From Hofstenia miamia (taxonomy: Eukaryota > Xenacoelomorpha > Acoela > Hofsteniidae), in NCBI GenBank assembly GCA_900660155.1, contig CABFPE010000559.1, positions 380,754 to 444,753 of the forward strand: a stretch of 64,000 bases of DNA. The letters run 5' to 3'. Shown here piece by piece: positions 47,460-60,958 of the stretch. Each line of letters opens with the position of its first letter. Positions within the stretch are counted from its first letter, which is position 1. The translations under genes were made by a program, and so were the position numbers. The notes beneath the pieces were generated by a model that saw only the letters and a program-made list of their open reading frames with translations, searched no databases and was not told the DNA's origin.

Positions 47460-49960
47460 AAATTTTTGAATTCGCAAAGCTTTATATTTGGAGAACATGT
47501 GAAATTCACATCTCACAAATCTTAGATCTGACCATTTTCTGCCCAAAAATATTAACCATTTTTCAACCTCAAACAGTACATAATTTTTCAAATTTGTAAA
47601 AATGTTCATATTAAAATATGTAGAAAATAGATTTTGTACAAAGTACACATATATTCATAAATATATACTTCTGTTTGACAAACTTATAGACATTAGCTAG
47701 AAACAGGAGATGTATGAGAATCATCCAAGATCTTAGCTTTGGTAGAAATCAGTTCTGTGACATGCAGTCTTACAGAATGTTACAGTGAATGACTGATGCT
47801 TTCTCCTTTAATATATGAAATATTTGGAAAGATATACATGTCAAACTATATTTATCATAAAAAAGCATCTTTATATATTAAAGGTTGCTATACTAAAATG
47901 TTATAACTGGTATTCTGCATATCCTCTACTAAATGGCATTTTGTGGGGTCAGGGATTTGTAGTTTTGAGCTTTTAAGCAAAATATTTGGCAGAAGGTCTT
48001 GATATTATCACACACACACAATTTTTATTAAAAAAATATAAAATTATATATTTCTTATCATTCGAAAAGCAGCATAGCTTTCAAGAACCTTATTTTAATA
48101 TTTTATATTAGAGGAAATGATATTATTAAATTCTCCAGAAAGCAGATTTTTCTAGAAAATCAAGGGTATCACGAAAAATTATTCAAGAAATATTATGTTC
48201 TTTTCCAAATATTACTATATTAATGAAAAATTTACTGTTGAAACCAAGACTAATGTAACTTCAATACTAATAATAGTAATAATAATAAAAATAATAGTAA
48301 TAATAATAATCTTTAATCAAATCAATAAATTACAACTGATTTATAGAATAAATAAAGCAAATTTAAAAAATATGAGATTATAGGAAATGTCAATCAGGAA
48401 ATATTCGTAAATATTTCTTCTAAGTAAACGTGTAATGAAGACCAAATGTATACATCTATATTTCTTTTTAAGATATAAGCAAATTTATTGAATAAAGAGC
48501 GCTTGAAATTAATATTGTATTAATAAGCTGAACACCACAATTTGTTACAAAATACGCACTCGGCCCCACAAAGCTGAGCAAGCACATTAGTCGATGTATA
48601 AAATGTGTCGATTGTCAGAAATTATACAACAAGGAAACTAAGAGAAATTGTCTACAAGAATAATGAGCATTTCAGTGGAAACCTAAGAACAGAAATGTAT
48701 AAACATCACCATCAAACACGATTACTAGTTTTGTGCAAAAAAATATGAACAATACATCATAAAATAGGGGAAGCACTAATAATTAGGGTCAAAACAGCAT
48801 TAATTACTTAGCAAGCAGCAAAGTGTAATGTCACTAAACTCATTTTTAAATGCATTCAATATTATAGGTTTGTTCAAAAGATAATCTGTTATCATCGGTA
48901 AGATTATCTCAATACCTATTTTTGAGTAAATATTATGTAAAATAACATATCTTGTGCATCAGATTATCGTCGATTATTGGCTCTATAACCTTTTAATATG
49001 TTTTGCTATAGCTGCCATGATAACCTGGGTTAATTATTTTTCGCATTTCTTAAAGCACAAATTCTTGCACAAAAATAAACATTCGCGAATTTAAATTCAC
49101 AATATTTCAAAAATCGGATTTCTTACTAAAAGAAATGATGTTGAATACCCGGAACTATTTACTAGTTAATTAATGTAATTTATATGAAATGTTCCAGCGT
49201 GGCATTTTCTTCAGATGCTTTAACACTGTGTATAATATTAGAATAAGCATGTATGAAAACTCAATCAGAAACCAAGAACCAATTTTTAATTTTTATGGTG
49301 TCTTCTGTTTGGAAAAACATGATGCTACAATGCGCAAACAGAAAATGAATTGTTTCCAAAATTGTCACGGGGACATTAAGTACATTGTACTAAGTCTGTA
49401 AAAGTAACACTTTGCAAATGATACTATTTAATCCACAGGTACATACGTTTAATAAAGATAATCTAGATCACCTATCTTGAACGAAATCATTATTGAAGCA
49501 ATCTGTTTTTATCTTTTTTGAAAAAGAAGTTACCGACGGAAAGATGTTGTAAATAATGAGATTTCACAACTTTGTTTGTTTTAAAACTCATATTTTTTGA
49601 ATATTTTAGTTATGGTCATTACTCAAGAACGAATTTGTTGTCTTAGAATATTATTCTCTACAGTAAGTAGTAACTGTTTAACGACAATAGCAGAAAGATT
49701 TCTCAATACCACATCCATCGGACAAAACAGTAGCATCCTTGTATAAACATTCAAAGACACTGATGTTTCCTAACAACACTGTGAGTGCAGCAGACTGTTT
49801 GAGATGCTGCAATTGTGTTCTCTTCCAGAATTGAAGAGACGAGGTTGCTCAGTTGTGCATTCTTCCAACATTGGGGTAGAAATGCTCATGGATTTCTCAA
49901 TACCAATTTTAGGATTTGAAGAAATTGGATCCAGACCTTGCTTCGCCTGACATTTCCTTT
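47460..49960. other. AT-rich stretch, no gene recognised
   Basis: Contains an (AAT)n-type run near 48268-48312 and a short CA run near 48010. No coding exon recognised. Confidence 0.4.
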
Positions 49961-49970
49961 AGGGTTTTTT

Positions 49971-51599
49971 GAAGAACAATTTATACGGTAAAAATTCTCA
50001 ACCAATTCATAATTTCAGCTTGCAATGAAGTCGATACAAACAAGTTTCAGTGGACCCGTGGAAAGTTGCATCACCAAATTTTAATTGTGTTCAGCTAGAA
50101 ATGGTCCCCACATTAGACAACTTCTATGAAATATATCATTTTATATCTGTTCGATAATATATTGTTTTGATAGATCAAAATCACTGAGTGACTTAATGAA
50201 CACCACTTTGCATTTGTACATGTATATGCAATTAAATTCGCAGTAAAGACTAAGTATCAAATTAGTTGGTTTTATCATTAGTGTAAATCGTAATTTCGCT
50301 TGATTTCTCAGCATATTTTATTTTATGATTATTGACACAATTACACCTTAAGAAATTTTACAACTGGTTTCACTTATTTTTACATTAAGACCTTGACATT
50401 GAAAAAGTACCTGTAACGCATAGCCATTTTATTTAACTCATACTGCTCATAATTCATAGTGATTGTCTTAATATATGGCGTAACAAACAAAGAAACTTTA
50501 CAAGCAATCACTTCTATTTTTTAGCTACTCACAGAACATTGGTACATCTAAGACAACTAAGAGAAATAATAACTACTGAACAAGATTATTACAAAATCAA
50601 TGAAAGTGAGTTTTTAAATCGTTTTAACTCCTTGATTTGCACCGATGTATAAATAAAACAATTGTGAATAGANAATGTGCTTTGGTTTGTACTTCCAATT
50701 ACAATAATTAATACTACTAATTTAACGACTTACAATACGACATTTGATGGAGATGGAATTGACCTGCTGGAAAAATACGATCTTATTTTTGTTCGCAAAG
50801 ATGGTCTTCTTGAAATATTGCATTCAGCATTCATTAATTTACATAATTTTAATGTATTTTTGAACTGTAAATGCAAGAAAATTAACATAGCATATANGAA
50901 GAACAATTTATACGGTAAAAATTCTCAACCAATTCATAATTTCAGCTTGCAATGAAGTCGATACAAACAAGTTTCAGTGGACCCGTGGAAAGTTGCATCA
51001 CCAAATTTTAATTGTGTTCAGCTAGAAATGGTCCCCACATTAGACAACTTCTATGAAATATATCATTTTATATCTGTTCGATAATATATTGTTTTGATAG
51101 ATCAAAATCACTGAGTGACTTAATGAACACCACTTTGCATTTGTACATGTATATGCAATTAAATTCGCAGTAAAGACTAAGTATCAAATTAGTTGGTTTT
51201 ATCATTAGTGTAAATCGTAATTTCGCTTGATTTCTCAGCATATTTTATTTTATGATTATTGACACAATTACACCTTAAGAAATTTTACAACTGGTTTCAC
51301 TTATTTTTACATTAAGACCTTGACATTGAAAAAGTACCTGTAACGCATAGCCATTTTATTTAACTCATACTGCTCATAATTCATAGTGATTGTCTTAATA
51401 TATGGCGTAACAAACAAAGAAACTTTACAAGCAATCACTTCTATTTTTTAGCTACTCACAGAACATTGGTACATCTAAGACAACTAAGAGAAATAATAAC
51501 TACTGAACAAGATTATTACAAAATCAATGAAAGTGAGTTTTTAAATCGTTTTAACTCCTTGATTTGCACCGATGTATAAATAAAACAATTGTGAATAGA
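49971..51599. repeat. Perfect 702-bp direct duplication around two single-N joins
   Basis: 49971-50672 recurs at 50898-51599 with a constant offset of 927 and no difference that I could see. The copies are separated by N (50673), a unique 223-base piece (50674-50896) and N (50897). Single-N joins at exactly the copy boundaries make this an assembly artefact: an overlapping contig placed twice. Confidence 0.85.
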
Positions 51600-51810
51600 T
51601 GAATGCAGACCTCCTTTACTTTTGCAGGTTGAAAGCTTTCAAACTAAAAAAGCTTGAAAATAGAATCTGACGTCCGAGACAGCTTGTTTAAGCTCTAAAA
51701 TTAACGCTTACTTTTCACAAGTATTCTAGTAGTGTTCTGAAATGATATATTTGCGTGAAACGAGTATACTCCGGATTTTTGTAAAAATAATGTAACTATA
51801 TGATTTGCTA

Positions 51811-52862
51811 TATATATATATATATATANNNNNNNNNNNNNNNNNNNNNNNNNNNNNNNNNNNNNNNNNNNNNNNNNNNNNNNNNNNNNNNNNNNNNNNN
51901 NNNNNNNNNNNNNNNNNNNNNNNNNNNNNNNNNNNNNNNNNNNNNNNNNNNNNNNNNNNNNNNNNNNNNNNNNNNNNNNNNNNNNNNNNNNNNNNNNNNN
52001 NNNNNNNNNNNNNNNNNNNNNNNNNNNNNNNNNNNNNNNNNNNNNNNNNNNNNNNNNNNNNNNNNNNNNNNNNNNNNNNNNNNNNNNNNNNNNNNNNNNN
52101 NNNNNNNNNNNNNNNNNNNNNNNNNNNNNNNNNNNNNNNNNNNNNNNNNNNNNNNNNNNNNNNNNNNNNNNNNNNNNNNNNNNNNNNNNNNNNNNNNNNN
52201 NNNNNNNNNNNNNNNNNNNNNNNNNNNNNNNNNNNNNNNNNNNNNNNNNNNNNNNNNNNNNNNNNNNNNNNNNNNNNNNNNNNNNNNNNNNNNNNNNNNN
52301 NNNNNNNNNNNNNNNNNNNNNNNNNNNNNNNNNNNNNNNNNNNNNNNNNNNNNNNNNNNNNNNNNNNNNNNNNNNNNNNNNNNNNNNNNNNNNNNNNNNN
52401 NNNNNNNNNNNNNNNNNNNNNNNNNNNNNNNNNNNNNNNNNNNNNNNNNNNNNNNNNNNNNNNNNNNNNNNNNNNNNNNNNNNNNNNNNNNNNNNNNNNN
52501 NNNNNNNNNNNNNNNNNNNNNNNNNNNNNNNNNNNNNNNNNNNNNNNNNNNNNNNNNNNNNNNNNNNNNNNNNNNNNNNNNNNNNNNNNNNNNNNNNNNN
52601 NNNNNNNNNNNNNNNNNNNNNNNNNNNNNNNNNNNNNNNNNNNNNNNNNNNNNNNNNNNNNNNNNNNNNNNNNNNNNNNNNNNNNNNNNNNNNNNNNNNN
52701 NNNNNNNNNNNNNNNNNNNNNNNNNNNNNNNNNNNNNNNNNNNNNNNNNNNNNNNNNNNNNNNNNNNNNNNNNNNNNNNNNNNNNNNNNNNNNNNNNNNN
52801 NNNNNNNNNNNNNNNNNNNNNNNNNNNNGTATATATATATGTATATATATATATATATATAT
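51811..52862. other. Assembly gap (exactly 1000 N) inside (TA)n
   Basis: The Ns run 51829-52828 and both flanks are TA repeats. The round length suggests an arbitrary placeholder, so the true size is unknown. Confidence 0.95.
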
Positions 52863-53960
52863 AGAAACATAATCATTTATATGCAATCAACAATGTAATT
52901 TAGAACATATTTAGCACGTTGATGATGATATATAAAGTATGTGAATAGAATGCTTTGATAAAATATACTAGTTCAAAAATTTATCTGCACATGTTCACTA
53001 AAAATTTTAATTTTATGCAGAAACATTCAAGAAACAGGCATTAAAAACAAATATTACACTTAGTTTTGATATATTTAATAACACACTTAGGTGCCTTAAA
53101 ACTGATCAAAATCATATTTTGTTAGAAATTGAAATTAACCAAAAAATTTTTTTAAAAGTTTCATTGTCACATATAGGATCTTTTTAAACCCAAGCCAAAG
53201 GAATGTGTAACGCTGAAATATGTATTTTATTTTTTCCTTCGGATTTGGAAGGTGCCTTCTTGATAGGATTATTCAAAAATGGCATTCATTTACAATACAA
53301 TTTATTGAATGAGATAAATTGGTGTTAAAATACTTGAATATGTGTTACAAATAAGTTCATATTATCATGAACGTGAAATTATATTTTTGTTATACGTCAT
53401 TTCAATATTTCTATCAATTCATATTTTTATCACAATTTAAGATGCGTAATTGCTAAAATTACAAAATAAATCTGAAAATAGCTGTCAGCAACATTCAAAT
53501 TATCGATTTGAGTAAACATTACTTTTGCCTGTCTTCACGTCCGGTCCATGTAATACCTGACAACATATAGAAAACATTTCGCACTGCTTCTATTTTTGAA
53601 GTAATTCTAAACTTTTATAGAACTTTTAAAATCTCATACCATTGATATTAATGCTACACATTGCAAAATACAACCTGAACTGCCATATAAAAATGTAAAA
53701 CTACCCAATATTCCAAACATGTTAATTATTTGTAAAAAGCTTCGTTTTCTTTGAATTCAAAATATTATATATACTATATATATACATATATATATATTCA
53801 AATGATAATTTACTGAATCATATTTTAATTTAGATAAAAACGTTTCCACTATATTATAGTCATCATCAGTTTACTATTGCGGTAAAAAAAATACCAAATT
53901 ACAATATACTACATATATTACATACACTGAAAAATTTTATTTCATTTTTCCCAAATTGCA
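52863..53960. other. AT-rich stretch, nothing recognised
   Basis: No exon or repeat family identified apart from a TA tract near 53766-53800. Confidence 0.45.
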
Positions 53961-53974
53961 TTGCTTGTTTAAAT

Positions 53975-54195
53975 GTTTTCTTTATTAGGTTGTTTTATAA
54001 TTAATGCCTCACAGATCTTAATGTGGATAGTTCTCATGGCTATTTCGAAATTTGTTTTCTTCAATTCGTGATGGTGATTGAATATTTCGATTTCTAGGTG
54101 GCGGTTTAGATGTTCTTTAATTCGAATGCAAAATGTTGTTTAGTTTCACCAATGTATGGCTTTCTACAGCTATCACAAATATATTTGTAGACGAT
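53975..54195 (-). mobile_element. Penelope-like element fragment: GIY-YIG endonuclease
   Basis: The minus strand reads VYKYICDSCRKPYIGETKQH, then IRIKEHLNRHLEIE, then FEIAMRTIHIKICEALIIKQ. The order VYxxxCxxCxxxYIGxTKxxxxxRxxEH, with a terminal ICEAL helix, is that of the GIY-YIG nuclease of Penelope-like elements, including its Cys pair. It is a broken fossil without a visible reverse transcriptase. Confidence 0.65.
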
Positions 54196-54297
54196 GAATG
54201 AAACTAAGCATTCTGGGATTCAATCTTTGTTATTAAATAAATTATTAGTTTGTAAAGATGTAAAAACAGGTCTAATTGTAATCAATTGAAATACATC

Positions 54298-54299
<2 letters not shown>

Positions 54300-54328
<29 letters not shown>

Positions 54329-54395
54329 AATCTATATTGTGTTACTTCACTTTTACAGCTATATCTTGAATATAGCTAATGAAAATAATTTGATG

Positions 54396-54427
<32 letters not shown>

Positions 54428-55740
54428 CGACCATTTTGATCATTTACTGCTCTAAAAACCTTCCATTTTTCTACTAAAGTCACAGTAGAAAATAGTATTT
54501 TGCATTCTTCGTTTATGTTTAATATTTCTTATATTATATTAGTAAATTTAAACATATACGCCTTCGCAAAAATTCCTCTAAAAATCAATTATTTTAGTGA
54601 ATTTCTCTCATATTATTTCTAGTTTAAAATAATGTTGTTTGGGAATCACGCTAAATCTTTTTATTTGTTTGTTCTCCTTTATATTTAAAGAAAAATTTGT
54701 TTAGTTAGTTGGTTTAAATAAGTGGCTTAGCTTGGCTATACAGTTGTCTGCTTTAATAAAATTGAAAGAAATTCGTTCTTGGAATGTGGATTTTAACATA
54801 CGCACTCACATTTTGTGAGTTATTTGGCCAAAAAATAACGGAATTTTACATTCAGTCTTGAAATATTGATAAACGAATCACTAGAACATAAATATTCCGA
54901 AATCAATTCTTTTGGTTAATATTCTCTATCAATTTGATGACAGAATAATAAATATATTTTACTAGTGGATCTACATGCTTACGTTCAACTTCTTTTAAAG
55001 AATATATAGATGTTTGGATAACCCATCTACCACACTTTTGACATATTTGTTTAATAAATAAACCTTAATCCTAAGTTAGATTAAGTTAATCCTTGAATCT
55101 TAGATAAACAAATCCTTAACCAATTGTTAAATTTACATAAATTATATGTTTCCTTTTGAAATTAAGTCAAAGTGTTTATTTAAATGACAAGCGCACGCAA
55201 CTAATATTGCTCCTTCATTAGAATTTTCGTCATTCAAACAATATATATATAGATTACCGAAATAACAATTGATTGTTGAAAGAAAAGAACAATGCTGTCT
55301 GTTGAAACATTGCCTTGGGCTGCACGGCGTCAATGCAAAGATTCAGCCTTTTCAAATAGGCATCAATATATATCAAAATACATACTTCGTAAGGAAATTC
55401 CATTCTGCGGTTTACTTCTGCAAAGTAAATGTGATAATTTACTGTAGGTTTTTAAAACATGTGGCATAGAAACATGTGTGTTTATTGTTCTTTGGTATGG
55501 ACAGCAAATGAAATCTACTTGGCAGAAGTGAATTACCAATTGATGTGAGTTTCCAATATCAAAGTGGTCGTTTACTAATTATTCAAAGAAAATGGGAATT
55601 ATATTAAAATTGCCTCTTTTTAGCACAAACTTGGGCCGCTTATTGTTTTCCATTATAAATGCTTAAATTATGCATATAGGTGGATATTATTTAGTTAGTT
55701 GATGAATATAATAAAAGGTGCTCAATTCAATTGCAAAGCT
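54300..55740. other. AT-rich stretch with (TA)n tracts
   Basis: TA repeats at about 54300-54325 and 54399-54423. No gene or transposon family recognised in the rest. Confidence 0.45.
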
Positions 55741-55744
55741 AATA

Positions 55745-55830
55745 GCTGGTGTTAGGCAAGGGTTGGGTATACCCGTACCCACGTAGGTGTGGGTACTGGT
55801 TTGGTAGTTTCTTAAAACCTTTCGGGTGCG
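55745..55830. mobile_element. GGGTA-motif end of a hAT-like MITE
   Basis: GGGTTGGGTATACCCGTACCC followed by GTGTGGGTACTGG and TTCGGGTGCG repeats a GGGTA/TACCC word, as the other MITE families here do with their own words. The opposite end was not found. Confidence 0.35.
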
Positions 55831-56029
55831 TTTTTTTGTTAATAATTTCAAAATTGTGAGTATGATTTTACGTTTTATTTTTTATAGGCTGGACATGGAC
55901 CTAAAATTGCGGCCAAACCTGCCAGATCCACTTAAATGTACTCCAATTCGGCCAGTTTTATTATTCTTGCTAACAAACTCTTTAATTTATCAGTTTCCTA
56001 AATCAAAGCTGGGTATGTTAAAATTTTAA

Positions 56030-56399
56030 AATCTACACACTGAACTTGAAAAATTATAAATTGCGTGTATATTTTTCAACACATTTCTTATAAATTGAAT
56101 TGCATTTTATATGATTTACGGGCATGTGCAATGTTGCGAAATAGTCCGTTTTTTTTAAGTCGGTCTCTGGCAGCACGCCATTATTGGGAGGCAAATTTAA
56201 TTCACTGTATACAATTCAAAATTATGTTTGCGAAGGATTTGATAGAGAACTAACGTGATCCATTTTGCACTTTGTTTTCGACATGTGTAAACATATACAG
56301 TAAAACACAGTATATTGAATATGGAATATCAAGTATTTTATTATTCTCAATTTGGAGTATGATAACCTGTCATTTCAATGTCGTCTCCATGTCTTATAC

Positions 56400-56434
<35 letters not shown>

Positions 56435-57590
56435 CAAATTTTCATTAAGGTATTTACCCTAAATGTTCTTATAGTTAACTACTATTCCTTAAAACCATCA
56501 TGTCTCTTAAAATTAGCAGGTATTTTTTAAGAAATTTTTGTTTGTATAATATTAATTTATGGATTAATTAAACGTACAATAGATATTAATATGTAATACA
56601 TAACATCCATTATCTGCCTGTGACGCATTTGTTATAAATAGCATTATAACAATACCAGATAGATTATGAAATTCACGCCTCTTCCTTTTTAGTTCATTAT
56701 CCTTAAATAATAGATGCAACTAAAACATTAACAAATTTCAAGTATTCAGCAACGTTGACAATATGCGTTAATTATATGACACTTTATTAGCTTTTCCATG
56801 AATTTATATAACTATCCCTAATGTATCTGTTTGATTTTACACTTACTAACAAATTAGGATAATCCAGGTCTAGACAAATTTTGAATTTTCTTGCATTTAG
56901 AGTTTTAGAGTGTTTTTAATTTTTGAATATTTTTGTAGAAAGTCACCATTAAAGGCCAGTTTGGTAGTTTGCATGTTAAATACTGTTTTAAGTTATATTA
57001 ATTTGAAATTCATTACTTCAAAAATATATGAAACACTATATGCAAAAGGGGTACAAAAATAAACGACGAAGTCTTGTACAAATGTCCTTCTTTGTTTAAG
57101 TGTTTTTAATTCAACCAAGATATGCGTTGGTTTTACGAAGAACTTCATTAATTTTTGATGTTATATTGTTCAAACGGATGTCAATAGTTGTTTTTAAGAA
57201 TCCTACAGGCCTATTCAATGATCACCTGTTACAATAAGCATCTCAGAAAAAATTGTTTTTTTTGGAAAAAAATTTCTAAAATTTTGTTTTGATGTTGCTT
57301 TCAAATAACCTTTTTTTAAGGAAGATTGGGAAAATGCCAAAACAATCAATGAACCAGAAACAAAAATATTTTTCAAATATGATTTAATTACAGAACTAAT
57401 AGGCACAGTACAGGAGAAAATGTTGGCAGATTCAATTCTGTCGAAAAAATACGTAAGTAACTTAGTTTTGAAAATAGACTTCCAAAATCAGAACTAAGAA
57501 TTATTTTAGTTTGTTGAAAGTTGTTTGAAACAGATATAACCCAAGATCATGTTTATAAATGCAAAGTAATTATAAACTACGGCAATTAAG
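56030..57590. other. AT-rich stretch, nothing recognised
   Basis: TA repeat at about 56403-56432. No exon or repeat family recognised. Confidence 0.45.
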
Positions 57591-57599
57591 GATTTGTTT

Positions 57600-59900
57600 G
57601 CAAGGTATTATAATCAATAATGTTATGGCTCGATTTCAACTACACTTTGATTCACGAAATTTTCAATTATCTGGTTTTACATTTGCTAAGAAATGTTTGT
57701 TCATGATGCAACTCAAATAAAAATCATGGAGGGGGCGTTGCAATATTTCACTGGAAAAATATTTTCTTCTCAAAACTTGATGTCAATGGTTCCTATGTCT
57801 GTGTCCTATTCTACCCTCCTCTAATTAATAAGGAAAAATGAAATTACCAATTATATTATTTTAACAGTCAATGATTATATACAGAACTTTCAATTTTGCA
57901 AATTTGTGCTCTGTGGTTACTGCAATGGTGAAATTATTCTGTTATTGGGCAAGAGCTATCTCTTCGTAGTGTGTATTGTGGTCATACAAAAGATGGTAAC
58001 AGACTTGTCAACGAGCCGAGCTTCTAACAAGCCGAGCCGAGCCGAGCCGAGCCGAGCTTGACCCGAGTATTGGATATACAACAAGCCCAAAACGAGCCGT
58101 TTTTTGAGCAAACCATATTTATAGTGCTGCTTGTTAATTTGATTATGCAGATTTTTCTTATTTTTTCATTCAATATTCCTTACTTTTAATCTTATTTTAG
58201 AAATGTTTATTAAATAATAGGAAGACCAGTGGAAAAAATTTTGAGAGCACAATATTTTAAAAAAGATATCAAGTTGAAACGAGCCTCATTGGAAGATTTT
58301 ATGTGGCGAGCCGAGCCGAACTTCCTCAAAAATTAAACGTGCCGAGTCGAGCTTAAAAATTACGGTAGAGAACTCGATTACATATTTTTGTAATAACCCC
58401 TGTCTCTTTAGCAATCCATCATTTGCATTGATCAAAGTGTGCCACAAAGCGCTTTTAGCCACTCCAAAATATCGAATGACAATGCCAAATTTTTTATGTA
58501 TGCATTTTTTTTAGAGATCATAGGCACAATGATTTGGGCAAGTTCAATTTACTTTTGATGAGCAATGCTTTGATTATGTTTTTCAGTTTTAGGATATCAA
58601 CGAAGCTGTTGATTCAATTATTTTTTATGATTATTGCTGTCCTTTCAGAAAAAAAACTTCTTTACTATTGTTCTCGCTACAAAACGCAGTGAAAATTCAT
58701 TGAGCCACTCAAATTCATCCTCTTATTTAAAACAATTAGTAAATACTAGTGGGCAAATAGCCATAGCAGCATGGTGGAAATGATTAATAATGATCGTTTA
58801 AAAACAAATCCTACCCATAGTATTACACTTGAAGCGAATGCTGTCAATCAAATTTATACTGAAATTTCAACAACGGATTGCTATTTTTATCCTGAAGCAA
58901 TCCCTTGTAATGATACTCCCAATATCAGCAACTATTCAAACTGAAAAATGATAGCCTGGGTTTGATAACTTGGAAAGTTGTAATTTCCCACCTCCATGCC
59001 TACTTACCATTTACATAATTTCTGCATCGGCTTTCCATGATTCGACCTCTGCCAAAAAAAAAGTGATTGGTCCTAATTACTTGAGTCCTATGTTAATAAA
59101 TTTTGAAAGTCTACATGATGAATCATTTTTGAAAAGGCCTTAGGAAGAACTGCTTGGTAAAAACCATTTGCCTTTAGGTTTAGATGATCCTCCGAATCTG
59201 TTTTGCTGTAAATTATTTAAACCTGTATGTTCTTTGTTATGCTTGATTTTGATTATAATTTTGTTCTATCTCTAGACTTAAACTAAGACATTTAACAGGG
59301 TTCCGCATGTTTTCATCATTTCTCAAATAAGGAAAATTCCACATTTTAATGGTGCGATAGTATACTTCCTTGTGCGCTTCCTATCTAAAAGATGCAAGTT
59401 CACAACAATTGATGGGCAAATATCCACAATATTCTTCCCAAATAGTGGAGTTCCACAGGGTGATCTAAATAGTCCATCATTTTTTAAAATTACTTATGAT
59501 GACGTACAAACATCAATACTTAACACGATAACAATCTCATTATAGGTATTAAATCTGATTTTGATTTTACAACAATTTTGAGGTAAGACCTATTGCTATG
59601 AGCATACTTTTGGACTTAAGACCGAACTACCAATTTTTCCATTGAAGGTAAGTCATGTGTTTCAACAGGTTTTCAACTAGTTGGATCTTGAGAGTCATAT
59701 TTGATGAGAAGATGTCCCTTAATGAACATGTTCAGAGACATGTTAATACTGTTTTCTATCTGCTTGGTTGATTCAAAGCATATGGATGTTCATCTAAAGG
59801 GTTTTGCTGTATCGTATGTGGAAGCTGCAGTCAATTGCTCCAAAACTAATAATAGACTATTTTCAGAGTAAGCTGTTAGGCCAAAAGTGATTACAAATTT
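57600..59900 (+). mobile_element. LINE fossil with endonuclease and reverse transcriptase remnants, interrupted by a MITE
   Basis: Plus-strand frames at 57700-57990 resemble a LINE AP-endonuclease: GGRCNISLEKYF, then YVCVLFYPPLI, then NFQFCKFVLCG at the position of the FIVCGDFN block. After a hAT-like MITE at 58000-58360, RT follows, with KTFNRVPHVFI (KAFDxVxH), VYFLVRFLSKRCKFTTIDGQ and SGVPQGDLNSPSFFKITYDD near 59290-59510. Many stops and frame changes show it is long dead. Gene order EN-RT fits the CR1, L2 or Jockey groups. It appears more decayed than the LINE at 39.4 kb. Confidence 0.7.
58000..58360. mobile_element. hAT-like MITE, GAGCC family, copy 3, inserted in a LINE
   Basis: The left end CAGACTTGTCAACGAGCCGA is intact and identical to copy 1. 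The GAGCC arrays and core follow the same order as copy 2, including CGAGCCTCATT near the right end. The right terminal repeat is replaced by unrelated sequence from about 58360, so that end is lost or rearranged. Confidence 0.75.
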
Positions 59901-60958
59901 TGTTTAATAATAAGAAATTCTCATGTAATTCAAAATTTTCAAAAAACAGATATTATTTTTGTTATTTGTATTATTTTATGTTTCTATATTTCTTAAGTCT
60001 ACTATTAAAAAGGGATATTGGCAATATCTTAGCACTTGAATTTTATTGTTGCAACCAGCTGTTTATTTAATTCCAGTGAATAATTTGCTTTTGATTATCT
60101 TAGCCATGACTCTGCCCACCTACATGATTGAATAAAGGGAGGGAAATATTTTAACTTTAAATCAACATTTCCTTATAGTAGCAAGTATTCTACTGTAAAT
60201 AACTGAAGTTAATGATGCAACTGAGCAAGACTAATGTACAATAGACACTAATCCTTCTGTATCTGACAAACTGATGGGCTTAAGAAAAGTTGAAACTATT
60301 CTCAATGAATTGCCTCATCTTGTATTTGAAAAGGTTCCGATCAAAAAATATTAAATATTTTTTTTAGTTAGTTTCATTCAGTTTTTTAAATTTAAAAAGC
60401 CTCTGACTATGAGGCTTGGGGGTTAGTCTGCATGTAAGCAAATAGTTAAGGCTAATTACCACTGTACTAGACAAAATTTAAAATTTTTAAGAAATTGGGT
60501 TTCAAAGAAATATAGTTAAACTTTTCTGGTACGTCAGACACAGCAACATAATTCATTGCAAATTTTCATTCAAGTACATTCACCAAAAAGTGTGTCCATG
60601 CTTCGTGATTTTCAAATGCCGTAATGGGCTTGGAGAAATTTTTTTTGAAAATTTTAAATACCAATTTGTTCATATAAACGGACACCAGGTTGTTGAATGC
60701 AAATTACTTTTATCATTTAAATTTTTTCAATTCAAACATACCTAAATGTGCAAGACCGTAGTTAGTGCTATGATGTCTGAATTTCACTAAATTTTGAATA
60801 CTTAATACTCACTGGTGTGATAGGTAAGTGTTACTTACTTTTCATCTTATTTAATAATAACTGTACCCATCGGGTATAATTAAGACTTGTGCTAATTTTT
60901 TTCAACTATTTCAACTGACGTACTTCGGAACCCTATTGCTCCTTGATTATTGACCCCA

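Noticed and set aside
48268-48312. CRISPR-like regular repeats
   Set aside because: Simple (AAT)n-type sequence without spacers. The DNA is eukaryotic.
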